Assembly: GCA_947450475.1 (NCBI GenBank)
Contig: CANFVK010000004.1
Coordinates: forward strand, 124,001 to 188,000
Length of the DNA stretch: 64,000 nucleotides
Reading direction: 5' to 3'
Origin: Bacteriovoracaceae bacterium
Lineage (GTDB): Bacteria; Bdellovibrionota; Bacteriovoracia; Bacteriovoracales; Bacteriovoracaceae
Shown: piece after piece, positions 26,721 through 34,613 of the stretch
Layout of the letters: each line of letters opens with the position of its first letter
How positions within the stretch are numbered: position 1 is the first letter of the stretch
Notes under the pieces: generated by a model
What the model was told of the DNA's origin: nothing
The model's database searches: none
Seen by the model: only the letters and a program-made list of their open reading frames with translations
Program-made: the position numbers and the translations under genes

Positions 26721-27335
26721 TTATTTCCTCAATTCCGAGGATGAAATATTCATGTAGGGATGTTCATCAAGATAATGCACCTCAAGATTAGGATTTATTG
26801 CTAAAAGCTTTTTTTCAATAACAAGATAATCTTTTTTAGTGAATTTTCTCGGCACTACATAAAGCTTCGATAGCGCGCTTACTAGTTTTTCAATTTCAAC
26901 CCAAGTTAAAAGCGAAAGATAAGAATCATCTCCCATTAATAAATTTACCTCTTTTACTTTTACTCTAGGTAACCATGATGAAGTAGGATTTCCATTCTTC
27001 AATGCCATAAATCCTGGATAAAGAGAATATGGAGTATCTTTCAACTCTTCTGCCAATTCCATAAATTGGTCAAATACATTTTCATTTGAAATAATTGGTT
27101 TAAAAGGATTGCGATCAGGTACAATTAAAATATTTTTTTCCGGACAAAGTTTTAAACATGCGAAGTGCCCCTTGTGGAATGGATTAAAACTACCTCCAAA
27201 GAAAGTGACACTTTCCTTGATCGGCGCTTTTAAAAATAATTTAGGCAATTCAAGCTGAGAATGAGAGCCATCGCTATTGGGCATAAATTCAAAGCAGTTG
27301 GCAATTTTAAGAATTTTTTCAACTTGATCATTCAT
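26721..27335 (-). CDS. nadD: Nicotinate-nucleotide adenylyltransferase-like protein
   Basis: A 204-residue nucleotidyltransferase. The catalytic GGSFNPFHKGH (residues 47-57, His54 and His57) and the C-terminal ISSSELR are the two signatures of NadD, which makes deamido-NAD from nicotinate mononucleotide and ATP; GDDSYLSL and WVEIEKLV fit as well. It has an N-terminal extension of about 40 residues not found in ordinary NadD, and the C-terminus stops right after the ISSSELR motif, earlier than usual. It overlaps the upstream zinc-ribbon/histone-fold gene by eight bases. NMN adenylyltransferase activity is an alternative. Confidence 0.82.
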   Translation of the reverse strand: MNDQVEKILKIANCFEFMPNSDGSHSQLELPKLFLKAPIKESVTFFGGSFNPFHKGHFACLKLCPEKNILIVPDRNPFKPIISNENVFDQFMELAEELKDTPYSLYPGFMALKNGNPTSSWLPRVKVKEVNLLMGDDSYLSLLTWVEIEKLVSALSKLYVVPRKFTKKDYLVIEKKLLAINPNLEVHYLDEHPYMNISSSELRK

Positions 27336-27795
27336 AATCTCGATCCATTACCGTTTTTCGACCTTCTGATTTTGCCTTATTGATAGCTCTATCGGTTAAT
27401 TTTCTCACTTGATGAGATAGAGCTTCCATTACGTTGGCCGATGTATTCATATCGTATTTTTCTTTTATATATTGCTTGAGTTTTGAAGCGACAATGAGAA
27501 TTTCTGTTTCGTGTTCATCAACCAGCGAGGCAGCTCTGGAAGATTGAACCATAATTCTTCGAGGAGTATTTTCACTTTGATTTTCAGTTATAATTTCCTC
27601 TCTTCGTGGAGAGCGATTTTCCTCGGCCCATGAGCTCTTGTGATTCATTACTGGATTATGTAAGTTCCAGCAATCGACAGAACAAAAAACAAGTTTTTTG
27701 CAAGTGCTTACGTTACAAGCTTGGTAGATAGAATTAAATCCTATTTCTTTTTTACAAGAACCACATTTGCGCCAATAATTTTGATGTCCTTCCAC
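27328..27795 (-). CDS. Zinc-ribbon/histone-fold fusion protein
   Basis: A 155-residue cytoplasmic protein with two parts. Residues 8-55 hold a cysteine cluster (Cys11, Cys14, Cys27, Cys32, Cys38, Cys42, with His46 and His52 nearby) that should bind one or two zinc ions. After a charged, probably disordered linker (60-95), residues 98-155 look like a minimal histone fold: helix 1 VASKLKQYIKEKY, loop with NTSANV, long helix 2 MEALSHQVRKLTDRAINKAK, then GRKTV and DRD in the position of the archaeal/bacterial histone L2 loop, with helix 3 cut short. Bacterial histones of this short type are known from Bdellovibrio (Bd0055). The start is GTG with GGGGGAG seven bases upstream. Its last eight bases overlap the NadD-like gene. 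Confidence 0.78.
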   Translation of the reverse strand: MEGHQNYWRKCGSCKKEIGFNSIYQACNVSTCKKLVFCSVDCWNLHNPVMNHKSSWAEENRSPRREEIITENQSENTPRRIMVQSSRAASLVDEHETEILIVASKLKQYIKEKYDMNTSANVMEALSHQVRKLTDRAINKAKSEGRKTVMDRDYE

Positions 27796-27818
27796 TTTTA
27801 TGCTCCCCCGACTTGATG

Positions 27819-27824
27819 TATAAT
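27819..27824 (+). promoter_or_regulatory. Consensus -10 element close to the ATG at 27834
   Basis: TATAAT ends ten bases before the ATG, so a start at the usual distance gives a leader of about three bases. No good -35 is visible. The same AT-rich stretch may serve the divergent zinc-ribbon gene. Confidence 0.35.
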
Positions 27825-27833
27825 AATTTTAAC

Positions 27834-28178
27834 ATGAAATTTGAAACCACATATAAAAACATCCATTTTAAAATTAGTCTTGAGTTAGTTGAAATAAAGG
27901 ATATATCCCAGTTACTGGGAGATAAATTTAGCCGTATTCCCAACCAAACAATGATTGAATTAAAAAAAGGAAACCTCTGCGCTTACAACCTAATCGTTGA
28001 ATCTAGCATGAATGGAGAAATGAGAATTCACTACTGGAGCAATATTTTACTGGACAATAAAATCGAAAATCTTCAAGAAGAATTGTCAAACTACTTAGAT
28101 GATGAAGAAATATTGGATGAGATTACTGATCAGTGGAATATTGAGGGTGACGATACTGGCCCAGGTTGGAAAAAATGA
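27834..28178 (+). CDS. Small acidic hypothetical protein
   Basis: A 114-residue acidic protein without signal peptide, rich in Glu, Asp and Asn, ending in GDDTGPGWKK. No family is recognised. The ATG at 27834 is chosen; an ATG six codons upstream (27816) is also in frame and neither has a Shine-Dalgarno. Divergent from the zinc-ribbon/histone-fold gene and followed at once by a strong terminator, so it is a single-gene transcript. Confidence 0.6.
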   Translation: MKFETTYKNIHFKISLELVEIKDISQLLGDKFSRIPNQTMIELKKGNLCAYNLIVESSMNGEMRIHYWSNILLDNKIENLQEELSNYLDDEEILDEITDQWNIEGDDTGPGWKK

Positions 28179-28181
28179 AAA

Positions 28182-28210
28182 AAAAAGCCCGCATTCAATG
28201 CGGGCTTTTT
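28182..28210. terminator. Bidirectional rho-independent terminator
   Basis: Stem gcccgca/tgcgggc with loop ttcaa, flanked by A6 on the left and T5 on the right, so it works in both directions for the convergent genes ending at 28178 and 28214. Confidence 0.88.
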
Positions 28211-28213
28211 GTA

Positions 28214-28798
28214 TTACATACAATTGCTTTGATTGACGATAATTCTTTCAAGATAAGATATATCCCCATGGAAGTCTGCGGATTGATCAGCTGATCCAGA
28301 AGTATTAATAGAAAGGCTGACGTTCTTATCAGTTTGACGATCAAAAAATCTAAGCCAATGAGACCCAAAAACAGTTTGGTATTGGATTGTGCAAACTGTG
28401 CCGTTAGGTGTTGGGTTACAAATTTGTACTGGTCTTTGGTAAGTACAAGACTCATACATATCTTTAACAGGCGATTCAGTTACTTTTGTTGTCACTAGAC
28501 CTTTCAGATCCACTGGCTGACCAGAAACATTTGCAGGAATGGTAAATTCTCCGTTTTGCGGAATATTTCCGTTGTGATTAAAAATAAATTTTTCGTTAGA
28601 ATCCTTATTAAGCCTAAGGGTCATCTTATTGCCTGAATTGGCCTGAATATCGGCGTTATAAGTTCCTACTTTTAAAGTATGAACATCGCCACGAATGGAA
28701 GTTAATTTGAGTTCCTTAGTGATATTTAATTGACCTTCAATTCTGTCACAGCCCATTAGGACTAAAGACATAAGCACTAATGACAATAAAATTTTCAT
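28214..28798 (-). CDS. Lipoprotein of unknown function
   Basis: A 194-residue protein with a lipoprotein signal and lipobox LMGC at residues 14-17 followed by DRIEG. The mature part is beta-rich, with four cysteines in a short stretch (ESCTYQRPVQICNPTPNGTVC) and one near the C-terminus, suggesting disulfides in the periplasm. No domain is recognised. GGAGGA precedes the ATG by seven bases. Single gene with its own terminator. Confidence 0.78.
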   Translation of the reverse strand: MKILLSLVLMSLVLMGCDRIEGQLNITKELKLTSIRGDVHTLKVGTYNADIQANSGNKMTLRLNKDSNEKFIFNHNGNIPQNGEFTIPANVSGQPVDLKGLVTTKVTESPVKDMYESCTYQRPVQICNPTPNGTVCTIQYQTVFGSHWLRFFDRQTDKNVSLSINTSGSADQSADFHGDISYLERIIVNQSNCM

Positions 28799-28931
28799 GG
28801 ATGTATCCTCCGTGTATTAGCAGACTATTTCGATTAGAATAACTTATCAAAATCTGTTGAGCAACGAATCCCTATAAAAGTAAGATTTTTAAAATTCAAG
28901 TTAGAAATCAGGGGCCATATTGATCCCATTT

Positions 28932-29585
28932 TCAACTGCGACTGGAGCTAAGCTTTTTTTTCTCTCGATAGAATTCAATAACACCTGGTATTGTTGAAAT
29001 TATGACAATAGCGAGCATCACGAATTTAAAATTTTCTTTAATGACAGGAAGATTCCCGAAAAAATAACCTAAAGGAATGAAAGATAAAATCCAAAGGCTA
29101 GCTCCCAATATGTTAAAGAGCATAAATTTTCTATAGGTCATTTTGCCTATACCTGCGACGAATGGCGCAAAACTGCGAACAATGGGAATAAAACGGGCCA
29201 AAATAATTGTTTTCGCCCCATAGGATTCATAAAATTCATGAGCTTTTTTAAGATGATTTTTATTAAAAAATCGACTTTGCTCTTTGTCGAATACAACTGG
29301 TCCAAAAAATTTGCCTACAGCATAGTTGACCGAGTCTCCCAGAATAGCAGCAATAATTAATGTTATGCTTATAGAAGCAAAATCAAATGAACCTCTGGCC
29401 GCAAAAGCACCAATGGCAAACAGTAATGAATCTCCGGGCAAAAAAGGCATAACGATAAAGCCAGTCTCTATAAAAATAATGAGAAATAAAATGAGGTAAG
29501 TCCAAGTGTGATAGTTTCGAATCATAAAATCCAAATGAACTTCGATATGCAGAAGATAATCTAAAACGGTATGAAGTAATTCCAT
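28932..29585 (-). CDS. DedA-family membrane protein
   Basis: A 217-residue polytopic membrane protein of the DedA/SNARE-associated family. Characteristic segments are [19 protein letters not shown] (re-entrant helix), [13 protein letters not shown], and [19 protein letters not shown] with the family's conserved Arg. DedA proteins act as phospholipid scramblases or undecaprenyl-phosphate flippases and keep the membrane potential. GTGAG lies before the ATG. Stands alone. Confidence 0.92.
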   Translation of the reverse strand: MELLHTVLDYLLHIEVHLDFMIRNYHTWTYLILFLIIFIETGFIVMPFLPGDSLLFAIGAFAARGSFDFASISITLIIAAILGDSVNYAVGKFFGPVVFDKEQSRFFNKNHLKKAHEFYESYGAKTIILARFIPIVRSFAPFVAGIGKMTYRKFMLFNILGASLWILSFIPLGYFFGNLPVIKENFKFVMLAIVIISTIPGVIEFYREKKKLSSSRS

Positions 29586-29649
29586 ATCAACTCACTTTTA
29601 ATTTTTTAGAAAATTGTAATCTAGGTTAAGAAATAATTGAAGTTAAATA

Positions 29650-30927
29650 TCAGCGTCTCAGCAACTCCCACGAAGCCCTCATAAGGCTTTCACGATCATC
29701 GGGATGAGCGATATTGACTAATTCAAATGCTCTTTCTTCGAGAGATTTTCCATAAAGGTAAGCTATGCCATATTCTGTGACAATATAATGAACATGCGCC
29801 CTAGTCGTCACAACACCTGCTCCGGGTTTGAGTTGGGCCACAATTCTAGATAGTCCTTTTTTAGTTCGAGATGAAAGAGCAATAATTGGCTTACCCCCTT
29901 TAGATAAAGCTGCCCCTCGAATAAAATCCATCTGACCGCCAACTCCTGAATAAATTTGACTACCAATGGAATCAGCACAAACTTGGCCGGTTAAATCAAC
30001 CTCCATGGCGCCATTAATCGCCACAACTTTAGGATTTTGAGCAATAACATGAGTATCGTTAGTGTATGAACAATCCAAAAGTAAAACTTCCGGATTATCG
30101 TGAATAAAATCATAAACTTTCTTAGAACCAATCACGAAACTTGCAACAATTTTTCCAGGATGTTTTATTTTATATTTACCAGTAATGGAACCTGCATGAT
30201 GAAGATCAATAACTCCATCAGTAAACATTTCTGAATGAATTCCCAAGTGCTGATGGCCCGTAAGATGAGATAGCACATTATTGGGAATACCACCTATACC
30301 AAGTTGAAGAGTAGAACCATCCTCGATGAGTGAGGCTATATTTTTTCCAATTAATTTTTCTTCCACGCTTGCTTCATGGCTTTCAATAACGGGTAAAGGC
30401 TCATCAATTTCGATATATGCGCTAATCTGAGAAAAGTGAATTTGAGAGTCTCCAAACGTTCTGGGCATTTGCTTATTGATCTGAGCAATCACCGTCCGCG
30501 CGGTTCGAACTGCTGAAACAGAAATATCAACAGAAGGTCCCAGACTACACATGCCATGAGCATCGGGTGGTGAAAGTTGCACAATCGCAACATCTAATTG
30601 AATAGTTTTACTATAAAAAAGTAGTGGGACTTCACTCAAAAAAATGGGAACATAGTGCGAACCAAGATTGTGGCAAGATTTTCTCATATTGGCACCGTTA
30701 AAAAAATTGTACACATAAAAACTTTCTTTAAATTTTTCAGATGCATACTCACAATCGGCTTCTGTATGGATCTGATAAATTTTGACATTTTTTAATTCGT
30801 CAGCTTTAGACACAAGTAATTTAATTAAATGAGCTGGAGCTGAAACTCCAGAATGGATAAATATTTTTGAATCAGATTTAAAGTATTGAGAACATTTTTC
30901 AAGGGAATTCGTAAACTGAGACATCAT
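29650..30927 (-). CDS. Acetyl-CoA hydrolase/4-hydroxybutyrate CoA-transferase family enzyme
   Basis: A 425-residue class I CoA-transferase. Seen: VAIVQLSPPDAHGMCSLG, the glycine loop LGIGGIPNNVLSHL, HSEMFTDGVIDL, and the C-terminal SGVGGQMDFIRGA with IVTEYGIAYLYGKSLEERA, which match the acetyl-CoA hydrolase/transferase N- and C-terminal domains. The Glu in HSEMFTDG is the expected acyl-carrying residue. It moves CoA between acetyl-CoA and another carboxylate; which one cannot be told. No adjacent butyrate or succinate-semialdehyde genes. Confidence 0.9.
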   Translation of the reverse strand: MMSQFTNSLEKCSQYFKSDSKIFIHSGVSAPAHLIKLLVSKADELKNVKIYQIHTEADCEYASEKFKESFYVYNFFNGANMRKSCHNLGSHYVPIFLSEVPLLFYSKTIQLDVAIVQLSPPDAHGMCSLGPSVDISVSAVRTARTVIAQINKQMPRTFGDSQIHFSQISAYIEIDEPLPVIESHEASVEEKLIGKNIASLIEDGSTLQLGIGGIPNNVLSHLTGHQHLGIHSEMFTDGVIDLHHAGSITGKYKIKHPGKIVASFVIGSKKVYDFIHDNPEVLLLDCSYTNDTHVIAQNPKVVAINGAMEVDLTGQVCADSIGSQIYSGVGGQMDFIRGAALSKGGKPIIALSSRTKKGLSRIVAQLKPGAGVVTTRAHVHYIVTEYGIAYLYGKSLEERAFELVNIAHPDDRESLMRASWELLRR

Positions 30928-31061
30928 CTAAAACCTACTCTTTCATTACCGAATTTAATCTTTCCATTGCCATTGAATCACAAAAAACAACATAAGTAGT
31001 TTCGAAGAATAAATTTTCAGTTATAATCATAAAAAAAAATTAATAATTGAGGAGAATCTTT

Positions 31062-31391
31062 ATGCGGAAAATGTTTTTACTATCTTTGGTATTAGTTTAT
31101 TCAATTTCATCTTTGGCACATTGTCCGAACAACTTCAAATATGAACATGTCTGTTTTATGCTCGATCAAAACCTACTCTATATTTATGATCATAAGGGAG
31201 AGCACAATGGTCCATACAAAGACTTATCAAAATATAAAATTACCAATATGACTTTTAATGGAAATCAACTTTCATTCAAAAGAATTGCTCGTGGTGTATT
31301 TAAACTAGAAAATAAGGAAAACCTAAAAAAGATTGAAGTTGAAATGAGTAATGACAAAATGAAAACTGTTTTAAACGTTTATGGGGAATAA
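31062..31391 (+). CDS. Small exported protein
   Basis: A 109-residue protein with a signal peptide (about 1-17, ending SSLA) and a mature domain of alternating short strands, with two cysteines near its start (HCPNN, HVCFM) that could form a disulfide. No family is recognised. The ATG at 31062 has GGAG eight bases upstream; an in-frame TTG at 31047 would place that site inside the gene. Single gene with a terminator. Confidence 0.72.
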   Translation: MRKMFLLSLVLVYSISSLAHCPNNFKYEHVCFMLDQNLLYIYDHKGEHNGPYKDLSKYKITNMTFNGNQLSFKRIARGVFKLENKENLKKIEVEMSNDKMKTVLNVYGE

Positions 31392-31420
31392 AAAAAGCCA
31401 CTAAGTTCAAGTGGCTTTTT
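31392..31420. terminator. Bidirectional rho-independent terminator
   Basis: Stem aaaaagccact/agtggcttttt with a 7-base loop, starting one base after the stop codon of the upstream gene. It serves both convergent genes (ends at 31391 and 31428). Confidence 0.85.
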
Positions 31421-31427
31421 CGTTTTA

Positions 31428-31904
31428 TTATTTTCTTTGGTTCGAACCATTTGGATCGCTGTTTTCTTTGTCACCATAAAGCTTACCATCGACGATGGTA
31501 AATCCGTCCGGGTGACCACCATGAGGATCAAAATGGGTCCAGTGGACCATACCTTGACCAATTTTTTTGAACTCCCCACATACTGAAACTGACTTGCCTT
31601 CAGTTAAAGGAACTCTTCCAAAATCTAAATTACTTACAATTAAAAGTGTGATGTCACTGCTTACTTTGATGGAGTATTTTTGATGAGGCAATCCGTTGTG
31701 ATCTTCTGGTAAAATTTTATCAACGACTCCAGTAACAAAAACTTGCGGTCGGTTTGCGTTTGATCTCATCACAATCTTAAGTGAATCAACACTACTCTTT
31801 AGAACTGTACCACGAAGATCTTTACAATCTGGAACATTTTCTAAACTACCGGCAGAAGTTGAAAAGCTGTAGATGACCAGAAGAGTAAGCGTGATTAATT
31901 TCAT
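31428..31904 (-). CDS. DUF3465-family exported protein
   Basis: A 158-residue protein with a signal peptide (about 1-18) and the DUF3465 pattern: VTGVVDKILPEDHNGLPHQKY, then a Cys-Gly-Glu strand and MVHWTHFDPHGGHPDGF. The motif WTHFDPHGGHPDG is highly characteristic; its histidines suggest metal binding. The fold is an OB-like barrel and the function is unknown. GAGG precedes the ATG. Confidence 0.85.
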   Translation of the reverse strand: MKLITLTLLVIYSFSTSAGSLENVPDCKDLRGTVLKSSVDSLKIVMRSNANRPQVFVTGVVDKILPEDHNGLPHQKYSIKVSSDITLLIVSNLDFGRVPLTEGKSVSVCGEFKKIGQGMVHWTHFDPHGGHPDGFTIVDGKLYGDKENSDPNGSNQRK

Positions 31905-31959
31905 AAAGCCTCACTAATAGTTAATATAAGGCAAGCTAACATCTGGTTTGAAGCTTTGT

Positions 31960-32895
31960 CTACATTTCTTTTTCATTAAATATTAGCTTTCGGGCCCCAT
32001 AAAGAGGCTTGGTGCCTAAATCTAAATAAGCATTATAGCGAAGAGTGACGGGCTTCATGTCTCCGAGTTCTTCTGGCGCAATGATCTTGAGATAGGCTTC
32101 CCGCTTGATTGGAAATGCCGTAATAATCTCCTCGTGATGTTCTTTAGGGCTTAAAACTGTATAAATTAAAAGATACTCGTTTTCCTCTAGAGATTTTTTT
32201 CGAGGCAAAGAGATTAAGGTAGTTTTCAATGTTAAATGCTCATGGGACTCGAGTTCCTCAGTTAAAATCGTTTTAGAAATCAAAGAGTAATTAAACTTTT
32301 TAACTTCCGATGAAACATTGGATAAAGTTGCAAGCTTAGCCTTTTGTTTAGGTAATTCAAGTGCCAATTGACCTAAAAAATAAGTAATATTGGAAAGCAT
32401 GCCACCTTCAATTGTTTCTGGAGAGAGTGAGTTCTTCGGAAAATTAAAACCATAATTTAGGGTAGGTGCAATCCATCTTTGGCGTTTGTAGCCATAAGGT
32501 GTAAGAAGAGTACTAAATAAATATCCATAGGTATGAGTGATACCAGCATGAACAATTTTATTGTCATTTTTTATACCAAACTTTGATTGCAATTCACCGA
32601 TTATAGCGTCAGAAATAATTTGTTTTTTAGCACCAGAATCAAAATTTAAACTTCTCCCCCAAAATGATAAAAGTTCTTGGTCTTGAGAATCAGCGACTAT
32701 CTGATTATAGCAATGCAGATTATTTGCTTTTAACACTTCCAAGATTGATACTTTGTTAATTTCAGAATTTTTTACCAAATCAACCCAAAATTGATCCTTG
32801 CTCATATCGCTCGATGTCTGGCTGACATGTGAACATGAGCTAAGAAAAAAAAGAAAGCCACAAAAGTAAAAATTGATTTTGATGAACAAGTTCAT
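31960..32895 (-). CDS. Lipoprotein of unknown function
   Basis: A 311-residue protein whose N-terminus ends in the lipobox LSSC followed by SHVSQ. The ATG at 32895 begins the signal and has AAGG upstream; an upstream in-frame start at 32934 adds a non-hydrophobic stretch. The mature part has Tyr- and Leu-rich segments such as THTYGYLFSTLLTPYGYKRQRW and a C-terminal block of strands; no domain is recognised. Confidence 0.7.
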   Translation of the reverse strand: MNLFIKINFYFCGFLFFLSSCSHVSQTSSDMSKDQFWVDLVKNSEINKVSILEVLKANNLHCYNQIVADSQDQELLSFWGRSLNFDSGAKKQIISDAIIGELQSKFGIKNDNKIVHAGITHTYGYLFSTLLTPYGYKRQRWIAPTLNYGFNFPKNSLSPETIEGGMLSNITYFLGQLALELPKQKAKLATLSNVSSEVKKFNYSLISKTILTEELESHEHLTLKTTLISLPRKKSLEENEYLLIYTVLSPKEHHEEIITAFPIKREAYLKIIAPEELGDMKPVTLRYNAYLDLGTKPLYGARKLIFNEKEM

Positions 32896-33030
32896 ATAGA
32901 TATTAACCTTTTCTATAGATGAATAATTAAACAATTACATTTAAGTACCTAGGTCTTAAAAATTAGTCAATAGATGGACTTTAAGTTCGATTCACAATAC
33001 TATTATTAAAAAAAATAAAGTTGGGTTCCT

Positions 33031-33987
33031 ATGAAACATCATGAACACAGGCACGATAATCATCACAGCCATCACAGTCATCACAGTCACCACAGTCATC
33101 ATCATGCCCCTAAAAATTACAATCTTGTTTTTCTAATTGGAATTATTTTAAATATTTCTTTTGTAATCATTGAGGGAGTTTTTGGAATTTTCTCTCACTC
33201 TCTTGCCCTCCTGGCTGATGCCGGTCACAATTTAAGTGATGTTGCTGGCCTTCTCATTGCATGGGGCGCATTTTGGCTATCAACAAAAAAACCCACAAAA
33301 CATTTTACTTATGGGCTTAGGAAATCCTCTATCCTATCAGCTCTTTTTAATTCAATTCTATTATTGATCGCAGTTGGTATTATTATCTGGGAAGCTCTAC
33401 ACCGATTGAAAAGTCCTACCGGCATCAATTCAGAAATCGTCATGACCGTTGCAGGAATTGGAATTATAATTAATGGATTAACCGCTTTGCTCTTTTTCAA
33501 AGACAAGGATCACGATATAAATATTCGAGGAGCCTATCTTCACATGGCAGCTGATGCATTGATTTCTTTGGGAGTAGTAGTCTCAGGAGTCATCATTCAT
33601 TACACCGCCTGGAGCTGGCTTGACCCCATAATGAGTCTTGTGATTTCAATAATTATTATTTGGGGAACCTGGTCTTTACTTAAGGATTCAATTAGACTTT
33701 CGCTCGATGCAGTTCCAGATCATATTTCTCCCCATGATGTAAAAAATTATTTAGAAAATATTGAGGGAGTAGCCGAGGTTCATGATCTTCATATCTGGGC
33801 GATGAGCACTAGTGATAATGCTCTGACCGCTCATCTCACTATTTTTAAAAATCAAATAGAAAATAAATTTATAAGCGAAATATCTTCAACATTAAAAAAA
33901 TCTTTCGGAATTCACCACACGACGATTCAGTTAGAATTTTATGATGAGACATATCACTGTGAACTTAAATCTGATGATGTGATTTAA
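33031..33987 (+). CDS. Cation diffusion facilitator (CDF) metal exporter with His-rich N-terminus
   Basis: A 318-residue CDF/CzcD-type transporter exporting Zn2+ or another divalent metal in exchange for protons. Six spans are visible; the metal-binding HxxxD pairs are in LLADAGHNLSDV (span 2) and LHMAADALISLG (span 5). The cytoplasmic C-terminal domain holds GVAEVHDLHIWAMS. The first 27 residues are almost wholly His with Ser, encoded by a tandem 9-base repeat; such His-rich stretches bind zinc. Regulator not adjacent. GGG-type Shine-Dalgarno is weak. Confidence 0.93.
   Translation: MKHHEHRHDNHHSHHSHHSHHSHHHAPKNYNLVFLIGIILNISFVIIEGVFGIFSHSLALLADAGHNLSDVAGLLIAWGAFWLSTKKPTKHFTYGLRKSSILSALFNSILLLIAVGIIIWEALHRLKSPTGINSEIVMTVAGIGIIINGLTALLFFKDKDHDINIRGAYLHMAADALISLGVVVSGVIIHYTAWSWLDPIMSLVISIIIIWGTWSLLKDSIRLSLDAVPDHISPHDVKNYLENIEGVAEVHDLHIWAMSTSDNALTAHLTIFKNQIENKFISEISSTLKKSFGIHHTTIQLEFYDETYHCELKSDDVI
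33061..33105 (+). repeat. Tandem 9-base repeat coding His-His-Ser
   Basis: Five units of the form catcacagt (third-position variants) encode the HHS repeat in the N-terminal His-rich tail of the CDF transporter. The copy number could vary by slippage. Confidence 0.85.
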
Positions 33988-34068
33988 AAAAATTATACAA
34001 TAAAAATAAAATTTTCTTTTTTTAAATTTTAATATTTAATTCCCTCTATTCAATCCGATGGAGGGAAA

Positions 34069-34503
34069 ATGAAAAAAATTGTTGTGTGTACTGATTTAAA
34101 TCAAGAAAGTATTGATGCTTTAAAAAAATTGAAAAGCGTTATTGATCTCAAGCATACCCATGTTGACTTCATTCATGTTTTTGAGATTAGAATGTATAAT
34201 GCAGATCTGGTACCAGTTATTTATCCGACAGAAGATCTTTATCCATCAATTGAAAAAAGCGCACTCGGCATTTTAAATAACCTCTCCAATGATCTAGGAC
34301 TTCGAGTAGAGCAATCAACTCAACATTGCTTTTTTTCTTATTCCAGAGAGGAAAGAATTAAATCTTTTCTTGAGCAAACTCATTGTGACTTGGTGGTAGT
34401 CGCCACTCGAGGCAAACACGGAATCGCAGGTTTTTTTTCTAGTTCATTGGCCGATTTTCTTTGCAAGTATTCTCCTTGCTCAGTTTTGGTGCTTAGGCCC
34501 TAA
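34069..34503 (+). CDS. Universal stress protein (UspA family)
   Basis: A 144-residue single Usp domain: IVVCTDLNQES at the N-terminus, HVDFIHVFEI, CDLVVVATRGKHGIAGFF and the final CSVLVLRP. The ATP-binding signature Gx2Gx9G(S/T) is altered after RGKHG (FFSSSLADF), so nucleotide binding is doubtful. GGAGG lies five bases before the ATG. Confidence 0.88.
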   Translation: MKKIVVCTDLNQESIDALKKLKSVIDLKHTHVDFIHVFEIRMYNADLVPVIYPTEDLYPSIEKSALGILNNLSNDLGLRVEQSTQHCFFSYSREERIKSFLEQTHCDLVVVATRGKHGIAGFFSSSLADFLCKYSPCSVLVLRP

Positions 34504-34578
34504 CCTCAAAGACTGCCCCTATCAGCTGGCATAATCATCTGACTTCCCTTGCGCGTTTCAAGGACTTTCGAGCTAGGT

Positions 34579-34607
34579 TTGACCCGTATAGGTATTGATA
34601 GTAAAAT
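34579..34607 (+). promoter_or_regulatory. Promoter with transcript start at the ATG of the pseudo-receiver gene
   Basis: TTGACC (34579-34584), 17 bases, TAAAAT (34602-34607). The usual start seven bases beyond the -10 is 34614, exactly the A of the ATG. No Shine-Dalgarno is present. Confidence 0.6.
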
Positions 34608-34613
34608 TTATTT

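Noticed and set aside
33061..33105. Short repeat as a CRISPR or regulatory iteron
   Set aside because: It is coding for His-His-Ser in the CDF exporter and in frame throughout.
34504..34613. Small RNA gene between uspA and the pseudo-receiver gene
   Set aside because: The region is better explained by the predicted promoter for the downstream gene; no terminator closes an RNA here.
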